A program made the translations under genes and the position numbers. A stretch of DNA of 64,000 nt from assembly GCF_001612825.1 (NCBI RefSeq), contig NZ_BDBE01000038.1, positions 186,001 through 250,000 on the forward strand, in the 5' to 3' direction. This document shows positions 33,979 through 40,935 of this stretch, piece after piece (the first letter of the stretch is position 1; each line of letters begins with the position of its first letter). The DNA is from Nocardia caishijiensis NBRC 108228. GTDB taxonomy: Bacteria > Actinomycetota > Actinomycetes > Mycobacteriales > Mycobacteriaceae. The notes under the pieces were generated by a model. That model was not told the origin of the DNA. It did not search any database and saw only the letters and a list, made by a program, of their open reading frames with translations.

Positions 33979-35448
33979 TCAAATGTTACGCGGTAGATCG
34001 GAAAGATCACGTAGGAGGTCCATACTGATATTGTACCTACCGAAAAGCGCACGTAGCTCACACAGAGATTCACTGGTGGCAGGCCTTCCCACCATGACCT
34101 CCAGCGTGCGGTGCCGACATTCCCAATGAAGGACCGACCCTATTCGCTGCAACCAGCCGAAGAACGACTCTTCATCTCCCAGAGAATCGAACTGAAGGTC
34201 TGCAATAGTCAGAATTGACATTTCATCGGACAACGCGCCTACGCCGTCGTGCCCTGTCGACGCATCCTGTCGGTCGCCCTGCGCAGGGGCGGGTAGGCAC
34301 TCCGCTGCGGCTATGGCGCCCAACGCTGCTCGTATTTCCGGCGGAAAACCCGCGACGACCAAGCGACCGAGATTGTGATGTACGGTCGCGACATTTTCCT
34401 CACCGACGATCTCGCCGAACCCGATATCATCCCGATGGCGTGTGGCAACCGTCATGATGCCGCCACTCGCGGTTCTATAAATGTCGAAGCTGGCAATGTC
34501 ATCTGCTTCGATAGAACACTTGACACCAAGGCGCGGAAAGTCAAAAGAACTGAATCCTAGAACTCTCGAATTGGTGATTGCTACCCGGTCTATCATCCGC
34601 TGAACCCCCTGAACCGGCACCAAAGCCCAAAGCTGTTCGCCAGGGTACAATTCGAACGCCAGCTGCTCTTCCAATGTACGTGGAAGCTGGAATCGCGGGG
34701 CCACGACTCCAGATGAAGATGGCGCAGTCTGAAGTTTTGCTGGATACACGTCCAGCGATACCCCCTCCGCCACGAGCGAGATTTGCCCAGGCCGCCAGCT
34801 GTATCGTTTTCGCACTGTCGCGCAATAGTCAGCACCGTCTTTGAGTAGCCGACCAGATGCCAATGCTCGATCCTTCGCCATCAAGAGGTGCGCGCGAGCC
34901 TCATCAGAGATCCTGCGTTGCCCGAATACACGCAACACCGCACGAAAGAGTGCTTCTTCTGTGAGACCTACCGGCGCGTTCGATGCAACTGCACACAATG
35001 CATTGACAATTTCTTCGGGGCAAATCCATTCCAGCGTTCGACGCGTGCCGGGAGGGCTGGCCCGGAACCCGTACCACGTTTTCGGATCCAGATTTGGCGG
35101 CCATACATATAGCCCGCGTCTTAACTCCTGCGGAATGGCAACCAGCACCGGACCCCTTCGCTTGTCCGACGTCCGCTCCCAGCCGAACCTATATACAATT
35201 TTATCCATCAGCGGATAGATGCCTAGCGGCCCCTCGACAGCAATTGTCTCCAGAACAGCGTTCTCGATAATCGGCTGTAGTCGGTTATAGCCAGTCAGGT
35301 CTAAATCATCTCGGGTGCCTAGCGGTGACTGATCACTTTCCACATACCACATCCCGTCTTCCGGCCACAAATGTCGAGATGTTGCCAGGCTGAGATCCAT
35401 CAAGAAAGAATACATCTGGCGTGCATACGAGTCTGCTCTATTCGGCAT
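33979..35448 (-). CDS. Protein with DUF3320-like domain and PH-like domain, probably 5'-truncated
   Basis: 489 aa from ATG 35448 (a TTG at 35460 is also possible; neither has a strong ribosome site). Residues 40–235 look like the DUF3320 domain that normally sits at the C-terminus of large DUF4011-type SF1 helicases (IENAVLETIAVEGPLGIYPL, LYVWPPNLDPKTWYGFR, RRTLEWICPEEIVNAL, LLMAKDRALASGRLL). Residues about 260–345 resemble a bacterial PH-like domain (LEEQLAFELYPGEQLWALVP, RVAITNSRVLGFSS). A further 90 residues are unique. No helicase domain is present. The upstream 600 bp hold a transposase remnant, so loss of the 5' part by insertion is likely. GC is lower than the flanks. Confidence 0.65.
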   Translation of the reverse strand: MPNRADSYARQMYSFLMDLSLATSRHLWPEDGMWYVESDQSPLGTRDDLDLTGYNRLQPIIENAVLETIAVEGPLGIYPLMDKIVYRFGWERTSDKRRGPVLVAIPQELRRGLYVWPPNLDPKTWYGFRASPPGTRRTLEWICPEEIVNALCAVASNAPVGLTEEALFRAVLRVFGQRRISDEARAHLLMAKDRALASGRLLKDGADYCATVRKRYSWRPGQISLVAEGVSLDVYPAKLQTAPSSSGVVAPRFQLPRTLEEQLAFELYPGEQLWALVPVQGVQRMIDRVAITNSRVLGFSSFDFPRLGVKCSIEADDIASFDIYRTASGGIMTVATRHRDDIGFGEIVGEENVATVHHNLGRLVVAGFPPEIRAALGAIAAAECLPAPAQGDRQDASTGHDGVGALSDEMSILTIADLQFDSLGDEESFFGWLQRIGSVLHWECRHRTLEVMVGRPATSESLCELRALFGRYNISMDLLRDLSDLPRNI

Positions 35449-35618
35449 CAGTTCGGTCAAACTGTCCGACCCGCACTGCCGCCAGTCGTAGACGTCCGAG
35501 GGGACGGGTCGCGTCCATCCACTCTCGCATCAGCATCCCTTGGTGGTGGTAACGAGCACCGATCCGATCATTCGGGCCGCACCTCTCCTCAAATTCGAAG
35601 CTCAGAAGTCGAAGCTCC

Positions 35619-35759
35619 TCGGCGATCGACTCCTCCCAGACTGCGGCGTTATTCGCCAACGCGCTGGGTATGGCCGTCGACAGCCGCCGCCCGGGCAAGC
35701 GCGCGATCATCCATCCAGACCAGGGCGTGCAGTACGAGAACGCAATCATTGTGGCATGA
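35619..35759 (+). pseudogene. Remnant of an IS3-type transposase
   Basis: A 46-codon open stretch reads SQTAALFANALGMAVDSRRP, then a segment ending AIIHPDQGVQYEN, and stops at 35757–35759. This is the integrase-core region of IS3-family transposases that normally precedes HSDxGxQY. The upstream DDE-domain start, the catalytic Glu region and inverted repeats were not found, so only a fragment remains. It marks past transposition just upstream of the headless DUF3320 gene. Confidence 0.6.
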
Positions 35760-36071
35760 GGTCTAACAACGTGACTCCGTGAAACCGGGGGAAGACCAAG
35801 TCGACTCGAAGTCGGAAACAGCGCCGTCGTCGCTGTCGAGCGGGGGAACGAGACAACGCGTGAGCGCCGGACCAGGATCAGACAGCGTTCGAGCAGTTCT
35901 GGCAGGCGTAACCGGTTGCACCACATGGAGAGTCCAATGGGCGACTGAATCGCCCAGCTGGTCAGAAATCCTAATCGCCTCGATCTCAACGACTGATCGT
36001 CGACCGGAGCCCGGACGACGATCTCCAGATCGCTAATAGCTGACGAAGACTGCGCCTACCGGCGACCGCCG
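35760..36071. other. Non-coding or decayed stretch
   Basis: About 310 bp between the transposase fragment and the YbaB-like gene. Open frames here are short and of unconvincing composition. It may be decayed remains of the insertion. No terminator or repeat was recognised. Confidence 0.4.
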
Positions 36072-36968
36072 TCAGTCAGTGGAGGGCAAAGCCCACCATT
36101 CCCAGGAAGTCGGGACATAGTCGTCCTGCGGCCAGGATGCCCAGGCGGCATCGGACTCGTCCGCCGGATCGCCCCACGCGGCGGTTGAGTCCCTGGGCGC
36201 CGAGTCGACAGTGTCATGATCGGCTTGGCCTACGTCATTCATCTGCGCGGCAATGACCCGATCGGCTTCCGGCGAAGTCCGATCCGCGTCGGCAGTGAGT
36301 TTCGAATCGAGCGGTCTTCGGTCGGTGCCATCGATGTGCGGTTCGGAGTTCTTCACATGACGACTGGCCGTCGGAAGGAACGCGACCGGGTCGAAGGGGG
36401 ATACCGAGCTCGTCCTGGTGCCAGTGCGACTTGGTGACCGCGATTGGGGTGCGGTGCGAGATGCCGAGGGCGACGGCGATCGTATGATCCTGGGCGCAAT
36501 TTCGCGATCTCGGCCGCAGCCTGTGTCCTGCGCCGGTCCGGGCACAGATACCCGACGCGCTGACGGAGTCCTGCTGTCCTCCGCTCCCCCACCGTTCGGT
36601 AAAACAGCCGATGCGGAGGAAACCGGTTCGCTGGAGCCTCCATTCGCCGATGGTGGCCGGGCCAACTGATCGACAATCTCTTGACGGTCTTCCCGCAAAC
36701 GGGGGTCGCTACTCAGCGAAGCAACAGCGTCGCGCACCGATGCCGACGCGTCGACAGTGGCTTGTCGATGTAGTTCAACGATCATCTCGACCAACTGTTG
36801 CGGTTCGAGATCCTCTCCGCCAACGCCCAATTCGATACGGTGCAGAGTACCGTTCGCGCCGACCTCCACCCGCACTGTTCCGTCGGCACTGGTCGCCGTA
36901 CCGCGGGCATCGGTGAGGGCGCGTTGGAGCCTTTCGATCTGCCCCGAGACCGGGTCGATATCCCCCAT
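36072..36968 (-). CDS. YbaB/EbfC-like protein with long disordered tail, type VII cassette
   Basis: 298 aa from ATG 36968, with GAAGGTAG upstream. Residues 8–110 match the YbaB/EbfC fold (IERLQRALTDARGTATSADG, VRVEVGANGTLHRIELG, QQLVEMIVELHRQATVDAS). The remainder is low-complexity Ser/Pro/Asp/Arg sequence ending in a Trp-rich tail (AAWGDPADESDAAWASW). YbaB-like proteins with such tails are common beside WXG100/EspC-type secretion substrates in Nocardia and mycobacteria, where they may act as chaperones or accessory factors. The gene is divergent from the EspC-like gene at 37151. Confidence 0.8.
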   Translation of the reverse strand: MGDIDPVSGQIERLQRALTDARGTATSADGTVRVEVGANGTLHRIELGVGGEDLEPQQLVEMIVELHRQATVDASASVRDAVASLSSDPRLREDRQEIVDQLARPPSANGGSSEPVSSASAVLPNGGGAEDSRTPSARRVSVPGPAQDTGCGRDREIAPRIIRSPSPSASRTAPQSRSPSRTGTRTSSVSPFDPVAFLPTASRHVKNSEPHIDGTDRRPLDSKLTADADRTSPEADRVIAAQMNDVGQADHDTVDSAPRDSTAAWGDPADESDAAWASWPQDDYVPTSWEWWALPSTD

Positions 36969-37150
36969 ACAGCTACCTTCTCTAGCTACTCCACCGCTGA
37001 GCCTACCGCTTCTGCAACGACGCGTGGCGGGCTGAGATGATCACCACGAGTTGAGTGTTCGTGTTTGTCGGCTGATCCGTCAACTGTTGCGACGGCGTTG
37101 AGCAGCCGATAGCGTAGCCGCCGACCGGGGAGCGTGCGAAGGGGGAAATC

Positions 37151-37462
37151 GTGTCTGATTCAAAGGGTCTGGATCTCGATCCGGTACGAACACGGGAGCT
37201 CGCGACAACTCTTGCCAAGGCCGAGTCCGAGGTGACGGCGGTGTTCGCCGGGGAAACCGAGAATACTGCGCTGACGTTTCCCGGCACAAAGATCCCAGAT
37301 GCGGCGACCACTGCGCTCAGCAAAATCGCACAGGCAGCGCAGTCGTTGGTCATCGAGTACGCGGCATTGTCGACAGCTACCTCGACCGCAGTCACGGAGT
37401 TCCAGAGCAAGGACACCCAGAACGCCGGCAATATTGCAGCAGCACAGTCGGCGCTGTCGTGA
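37151..37462 (+). CDS. EspC/DUF2580-like type VII secretion-associated small protein
   Basis: 103 aa from GTG 37151, with AAGGGGG upstream. It is a helical hairpin, starting with LDLDPVRTRELATTLAKAES and ending with QSKDTQNAGNIAAAQSALS, similar in size and pattern to the EspC/WXG100-like partners of type VII secretion. No WxG motif is visible in the loop, consistent with the EspC branch. It overlaps the next gene (GTGA at 37459) and probably forms a heterodimer with the N-terminus of that product. Confidence 0.72.
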   Translation: MSDSKGLDLDPVRTRELATTLAKAESEVTAVFAGETENTALTFPGTKIPDAATTALSKIAQAAQSLVIEYAALSTATSTAVTEFQSKDTQNAGNIAAAQSALS

Positions 37463-38655
37463 CGACACTTGGCACCACCGAGCAGCAGGCAGTCGCCGAG
37501 GCCACCGGGTTGACCGTTGCGCAGGTACTCGCGTGGGACACAGCGACTTTGACCGCGCGGGCCGCTGCCTGGACCACCCAGGCGACGAAGCTGCTCACCT
37601 TCGACGACAACCAAGATCGCGCTGTCGATGCGGGACGAGATTTCTGGACCGGAACCGCGGCAGAAGCAATGCGAACCAAGCACGATCAGATCCGCACATC
37701 AGCCAGGACCTTCATAGCGGCCCTACAGGACGGCGCGGCGGCGGCCCAGTCGGGTGCGAGCAGCTTGGAGTCGGCCAAATCTGCCGTCGTGAACGCGGTG
37801 AAAACCGCAGAGGCAAACGGCTATGAGGTCGCTGACGACGGCACAGTGACGATCTCGGCCAGTACACACCAGACGTTGCTGTCGCAGTTGCCGGACGCGT
37901 CGTCGTACTCGACCGCAGCCGGAGCACTCCAGGTGGACGCGGATGCGTCGACAGTCACGGTGAAACAAGCACTGACACAGGCACACTCGGCTGCGGCAGC
38001 CGTCGACGAGGCGATCACCACAGCGTTCACGAATCTTCCCGACGCGTCGCCGATCATTGCTACCGGCGCACCGCAGTCGATAAACCGGGACATCTGGGAT
38101 ACCACGTCCGATGAGCAAGGCCGCGCGATCCTGGCGCGATACCTGACCGGCGGCGGGGATTGGTACATCAACAGCGACCCCAAGTGGTCGGAGTACATGA
38201 TGAACAACCAACTGCTCCGCAACCAGCTCGAAGAACCGGTCACGACAGCAGCAGCGGCAGCAGTGCAAGGGTATTTGCAGAACGGCAACGCATCCCAGGC
38301 CGGCACACCACAACGACTCCAAATGGAGATCGAGAATGGTGAGCAGATCATCGGATACCAGTACCTCCATGGCACCAACGACGACGTCGGCGGCTTCACA
38401 TTCGTTCCGAATTCCACCGTCCGCGACAGAGGCGACGCCACGTATGAAGTGACGATGTTCAACAGCTACACCTGGAACGACACGATCGATGCCAACAAGC
38501 AGTACGAGTCCGACCAGGACAAGAACAGAGTTGCAGAAGCGATCAGCCTCGGACAGGCGGATCCGTACGACATTCACATCAATTGGAATGCCAACACGAC
38601 CCTGATCATGGACGCTTCGGGACGAGTAATCAGCCAGACCGGGTACCCGAAATGA
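37459..38655 (+). CDS. Probable type VII-secreted effector with unidentified C-terminal domain
   Basis: 398 aa from GTG 37459. Residues 1–200 are helical, with a W-x-G-like turn (RDFWTGTAAEAM at about 55–66) as in WXG100/LXG and EspA/EspE-type substrates. After a linker (PDASPIIATGAPQSINRDIW) the C-terminal 170 residues form a distinct domain rich in aromatic and acidic residues (YLTGGGDWYINSDPKWSEY, GGFTFVPNSTVRDRGD, VTMFNSYTWNDTIDANKQY). I do not recognise that domain; a polymorphic toxin tip is plausible from the layout. No signal peptide. It overlaps the lipoprotein gene downstream, a possible immunity or accessory factor. Confidence 0.7.
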   Translation: MTTLGTTEQQAVAEATGLTVAQVLAWDTATLTARAAAWTTQATKLLTFDDNQDRAVDAGRDFWTGTAAEAMRTKHDQIRTSARTFIAALQDGAAAAQSGASSLESAKSAVVNAVKTAEANGYEVADDGTVTISASTHQTLLSQLPDASSYSTAAGALQVDADASTVTVKQALTQAHSAAAAVDEAITTAFTNLPDASPIIATGAPQSINRDIWDTTSDEQGRAILARYLTGGGDWYINSDPKWSEYMMNNQLLRNQLEEPVTTAAAAAVQGYLQNGNASQAGTPQRLQMEIENGEQIIGYQYLHGTNDDVGGFTFVPNSTVRDRGDATYEVTMFNSYTWNDTIDANKQYESDQDKNRVAEAISLGQADPYDIHINWNANTTLIMDASGRVISQTGYPK

Positions 38656-39092
38656 GTAGATTTCGACTGGTCGCCCCCTTGTTGGCGCTCGCCACGGTGA
38701 GTGCGACAGCGTGTGCAGGCCCGGATCATTCGCGGGCCAATGGTGTTGAGACGACGACAGAGGCGCCTCTGCACAGCACTTTTGCGCAGCCAGGCAAACC
38801 CGCGGTGTCGCCGAGTGGGCGGTTCCAGGCCGAGGTGAACCCGAGCGAGCCACTTTCGATGTTCGTGTCCATCACCGATACTGGAACCGGTCAGATCGTC
38901 TTCCGTGACACCGACCAGTACAGCACCAGTCGGCATCACCGTTATGTCGTCGGCTGGATTTCGAGCGAGCCCGAGCAGCTGTGGGTCTATTCAGGAGACG
39001 TGGGGACCTCCCGATTCGATCGTCAGGCCGATGGCAACTGGCTCAAGGTCCGTAGTCCACAGCATATTCCGGCCGAGATCGACAGCTGGTAG
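38652..39092 (+). CDS. Predicted small lipoprotein downstream of the secreted effector
   Basis: 146 aa from ATG 38652, overlapping the effector stop (ATGA). The N-terminus (MSRFRLVAPLLALATVSATAC) is a lipoprotein-type signal peptide with Cys21 as the likely lipidated residue, although the lipobox ATAC is non-canonical. The mature part is a small beta-rich domain (PSGRFQAEVNPSEPLSMFVS, YVVGWISSEPEQLWVYSGD, RFDRQADGNWLKV). Its coupling to the effector gene fits an immunity or surface-assembly role. Its 3' end overlaps a short minus-strand frame. Confidence 0.7.
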   Translation: MSRFRLVAPLLALATVSATACAGPDHSRANGVETTTEAPLHSTFAQPGKPAVSPSGRFQAEVNPSEPLSMFVSITDTGTGQIVFRDTDQYSTSRHHRYVVGWISSEPEQLWVYSGDVGTSRFDRQADGNWLKVRSPQHIPAEIDSW

Positions 39093-39237
39093 CACGTGAT
39101 ACCCGGGTGTAGGCGACAAGGTGCCTACGCTGTCGATCAGCGCCACCCACGACGGTTTCGCCGCGAATCTCGGCCAACGCCTCTTGGGCTCGGCGAACCT
39201 TTGATCCGAGTTGGTCCTCGCTCCCTGGCACACTCAT
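39043..39237 (-). CDS. Short YbaB-like N-terminal fragment, probably truncated
   Basis: 64 aa from ATG 39237, which has a strong GAAGGAGGA site. The first 25 residues (QLGSKVRRAQEALAEIRGET) match the first helix of YbaB-type proteins as at 36968, but the beta-sheet part is replaced by unrelated Arg-rich sequence. It lies 10 bp behind a lipoprotein gene on the same strand and overlaps the end of the plus-strand lipoprotein. It is likely the remaining 5' end of a second YbaB-like gene cut by rearrangement. Confidence 0.45.
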   Translation of the reverse strand: MSVPGSEDQLGSKVRRAQEALAEIRGETVVGGADRQRRHLVAYTRVSRATSCRSRPEYAVDYGP

Positions 39238-39247
39238 TGCTCCTCCT

Positions 39248-39697
39248 TCAGTCCACTGTGTCGATGAGGAGCGTCTGCCCATCAGCTTGTAAGTACACGC
39301 TGGACTTCCATCCATTCACGCTGAATGCAGAATTTATTTCAGGGCCGGACACATAACTCACCGATGGCACACTCGATTCAAGCGCGGGCTCGAACGGCTT
39401 CGGTTGCGAGGAGGAGAGTTTGAACGTCGATCGCATCTCGTCGGCAATCTCGGGTCGCAACTCTACGACAGCTTGGATCCAGTAGGTAGTCGGGCCAGGC
39501 ACACGACCCCCCTCGTTGTTCCAAGTGATCCAGCTGACCGATACGGGTTCATCTATCAACGGGAACCGCTTCGTCAGCGGCTCTTGGTCATGACGAACCT
39601 CGGCGGAGGGCTCAGATGATTCCGAGGCCGGTGAGCTACAACCCATTGCAGCCAAGAGCATCGCCGCCAGAAGCGGAACGAGTTGTCGTGCAGTCAT
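39248..39697 (-). CDS. Predicted lipoprotein, unknown function
   Basis: 149 aa from ATG 39697. The signal peptide MTARQLVPLLAAMLLAAMGC ends at a lipobox-like LAAMGC (Cys20 lipidated), then a Ser/Glu-rich spacer. The mature domain (VSVSWITWNNEGGRVPGP, YWIQAVVELRPEIADEM, SVYLQADGQTLLIDTVD) is beta-rich and unidentified. It is in the same neighbourhood and size class as the lipoprotein at 38652 but on the other strand, so the two could be accessory genes of two adjacent cassettes. Confidence 0.65.
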   Translation of the reverse strand: MTARQLVPLLAAMLLAAMGCSSPASESSEPSAEVRHDQEPLTKRFPLIDEPVSVSWITWNNEGGRVPGPTTYWIQAVVELRPEIADEMRSTFKLSSSQPKPFEPALESSVPSVSYVSGPEINSAFSVNGWKSSVYLQADGQTLLIDTVD

Positions 39698-39942
39698 TTT
39701 AGTGGCCTTCCAGATTCGTCGTTGTTCTCGACCGGCGTTCGGGGTCCACTGGAGTCACGGTTGTCTACTCGATCTTCTCGCCCCGGATTACGCTCTGTCA
39801 CGGATGTTTCCGACACGGTCGCAGCCGACGGAGGTTGACCAAGCTCCCAAGACACGGTCCTCGTCACCTTTCCATTGGTCTCGGAATCGTGAGCCCATCC
39901 CACTCCTTCACATCGGGGTGGCACAAGAATCTGGCAACGCAA
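39694..39942 (-). CDS. Doubtful polar open frame overlapping a lipoprotein gene
   Basis: 82 codons beginning at a TTG; internal GTG starts are possible. The frame ends with an ATGA overlap into the lipoprotein gene, which is the main argument for it being real. The product is polar and Ser/Thr/Glu/Arg-rich (PPSAATVSETSVTERNPG, VDNRDSSGPRTPVENND), like the tails of YbaB-like or effector proteins. It could be the 3' remnant of a longer gene. Function unknown. Confidence 0.3.
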   Translation of the reverse strand: MRCQILVPPRCEGVGWAHDSETNGKVTRTVSWELGQPPSAATVSETSVTERNPGREDRVDNRDSSGPRTPVENNDESGRPLK

Positions 39943-40136
39943 CTCCGGAAAAGCCGGGGAAGACCAAGCCTCCGAGAAAGCAGGGGAACCTCAAGGCCAC
40001 CGAATTCGGCAAACCGATTTCACTGCGGATCAGTTCCTTGCCTGGACCACGGCTGCCACGACTTCCTGACCAATGGAGTCTTCCGATCCCACGCCCCGGC
40101 CTTCGGACACTGCGGCCGCGACCACGAAACCCGCTG

Positions 40137-40649
40137 TCAGTCAGGGAGATAGCGGATCGGGACCGGGATGGGGATGTCGGCAGCTCGGAGCTCGTCGAGC
40201 GTGAAGGTTCGGTCGAGATTCTCACCGTAGAGGCCGCGCAGGAGGACGGCGATCAGGTTGTGGTGTTCTCGCTCCGAGTCCTGGGCCAACCGACTGATCT
40301 CGCGGCTGATGGACATGGCCGACTCAGTGATGCCCGCGCTGTCGAACTGCCGGATGATGAGCCCGCCCTCGAGGATCCCGCTCCACGGTGTGGTGATCGA
40401 ATGGAAGGAGTCTGCTGTCCTGAACAGCATGTAGCGCAGCATATTTCGGCTCTCCATGCCCGGCCGCTCCACTGGAAGGTCCACCTCGAACAACCGCTGC
40501 AGTCCTTCGAAATGAGCGCGGCGATCATCCTTGCCGGGGAGGTTCTTGCGGCGTAAGTCGAGGATCGCGTCCAAGTACGATTCGATGAGCTGTCGCTGAC
40601 CGAAGGCTGCCGGTGGGGGTGGGGCGAAATCGTAGTGGTCGAACGACAT
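40137..40649 (-). CDS. Hypothetical helical protein divergent from the DruE-like operon
   Basis: 170 aa from ATG 40649, with GAAGGGAT about ten bases upstream. It is predicted mostly helical and soluble (RQLIESYLDAILDLRRKNL, MSISREISRLAQDSEREHHN) with no catalytic motif that I recognise. It is divergent from the giant helicase gene and shares the intergenic region that contains the 40739–40755 palindrome, so it might regulate or belong to that system. Confidence 0.6.
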   Translation of the reverse strand: MSFDHYDFAPPPPAAFGQRQLIESYLDAILDLRRKNLPGKDDRRAHFEGLQRLFEVDLPVERPGMESRNMLRYMLFRTADSFHSITTPWSGILEGGLIIRQFDSAGITESAMSISREISRLAQDSEREHHNLIAVLLRGLYGENLDRTFTLDELRAADIPIPVPIRYLPD

Positions 40650-40734
40650 TCGGCAGATCCCTTCGAGGCGCACAGGCTCCAATCCGGAGACCCGCGGTGC
40701 AGATACGACGAAACCGTAAGACAACGGGAAAACA

Positions 40735-40764
40735 TTGTCAACCTACTAAAGGTTGGTGTACGTT
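40735..40764 (+). promoter_or_regulatory. Promoter with embedded palindromic operator upstream of the DruE-like operon
   Basis: TTGTCA (40735–40740) and TACGTT (40759–40764) fit −35 and −10 elements with an 18-bp spacer. The spacer region holds a perfect inverted repeat, CAACCT (40739–40744) and AGGTTG (40750–40755), around a 5-bp centre. A repressor bound there would block RNA polymerase. The first gene starts 165 bp downstream. Confidence 0.55.
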
Positions 40765-40935
40765 TACCGGCAATGGGCGTTCGAGATCATCCTCCGCAGT
40801 CAGCGAGCCGCCGACCGCGATCGAGAAATCCCGAATCCCGTAATCAACTAGCATCCGAACCCGATAGTTCCAGATGAACACAGGTCGACACCCGACCGAA
40901 CCGCATGCCGGTCACGCACGATGAGGAGCACACAC

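Noticed and set aside
35438..35989. 183-codon minus-strand frame over the transposase fragment
   Set aside because: Its first two thirds are the antisense of the IS3 remnant and unlike a protein; the last 60 codons look more protein-like but have no start, so at most a gene fragment.
35779..36036. 85-codon plus-strand frame after the transposase remnant
   Set aside because: No ribosome site, polar low-complexity product and no similarity to the rest of an IS3 transposase.
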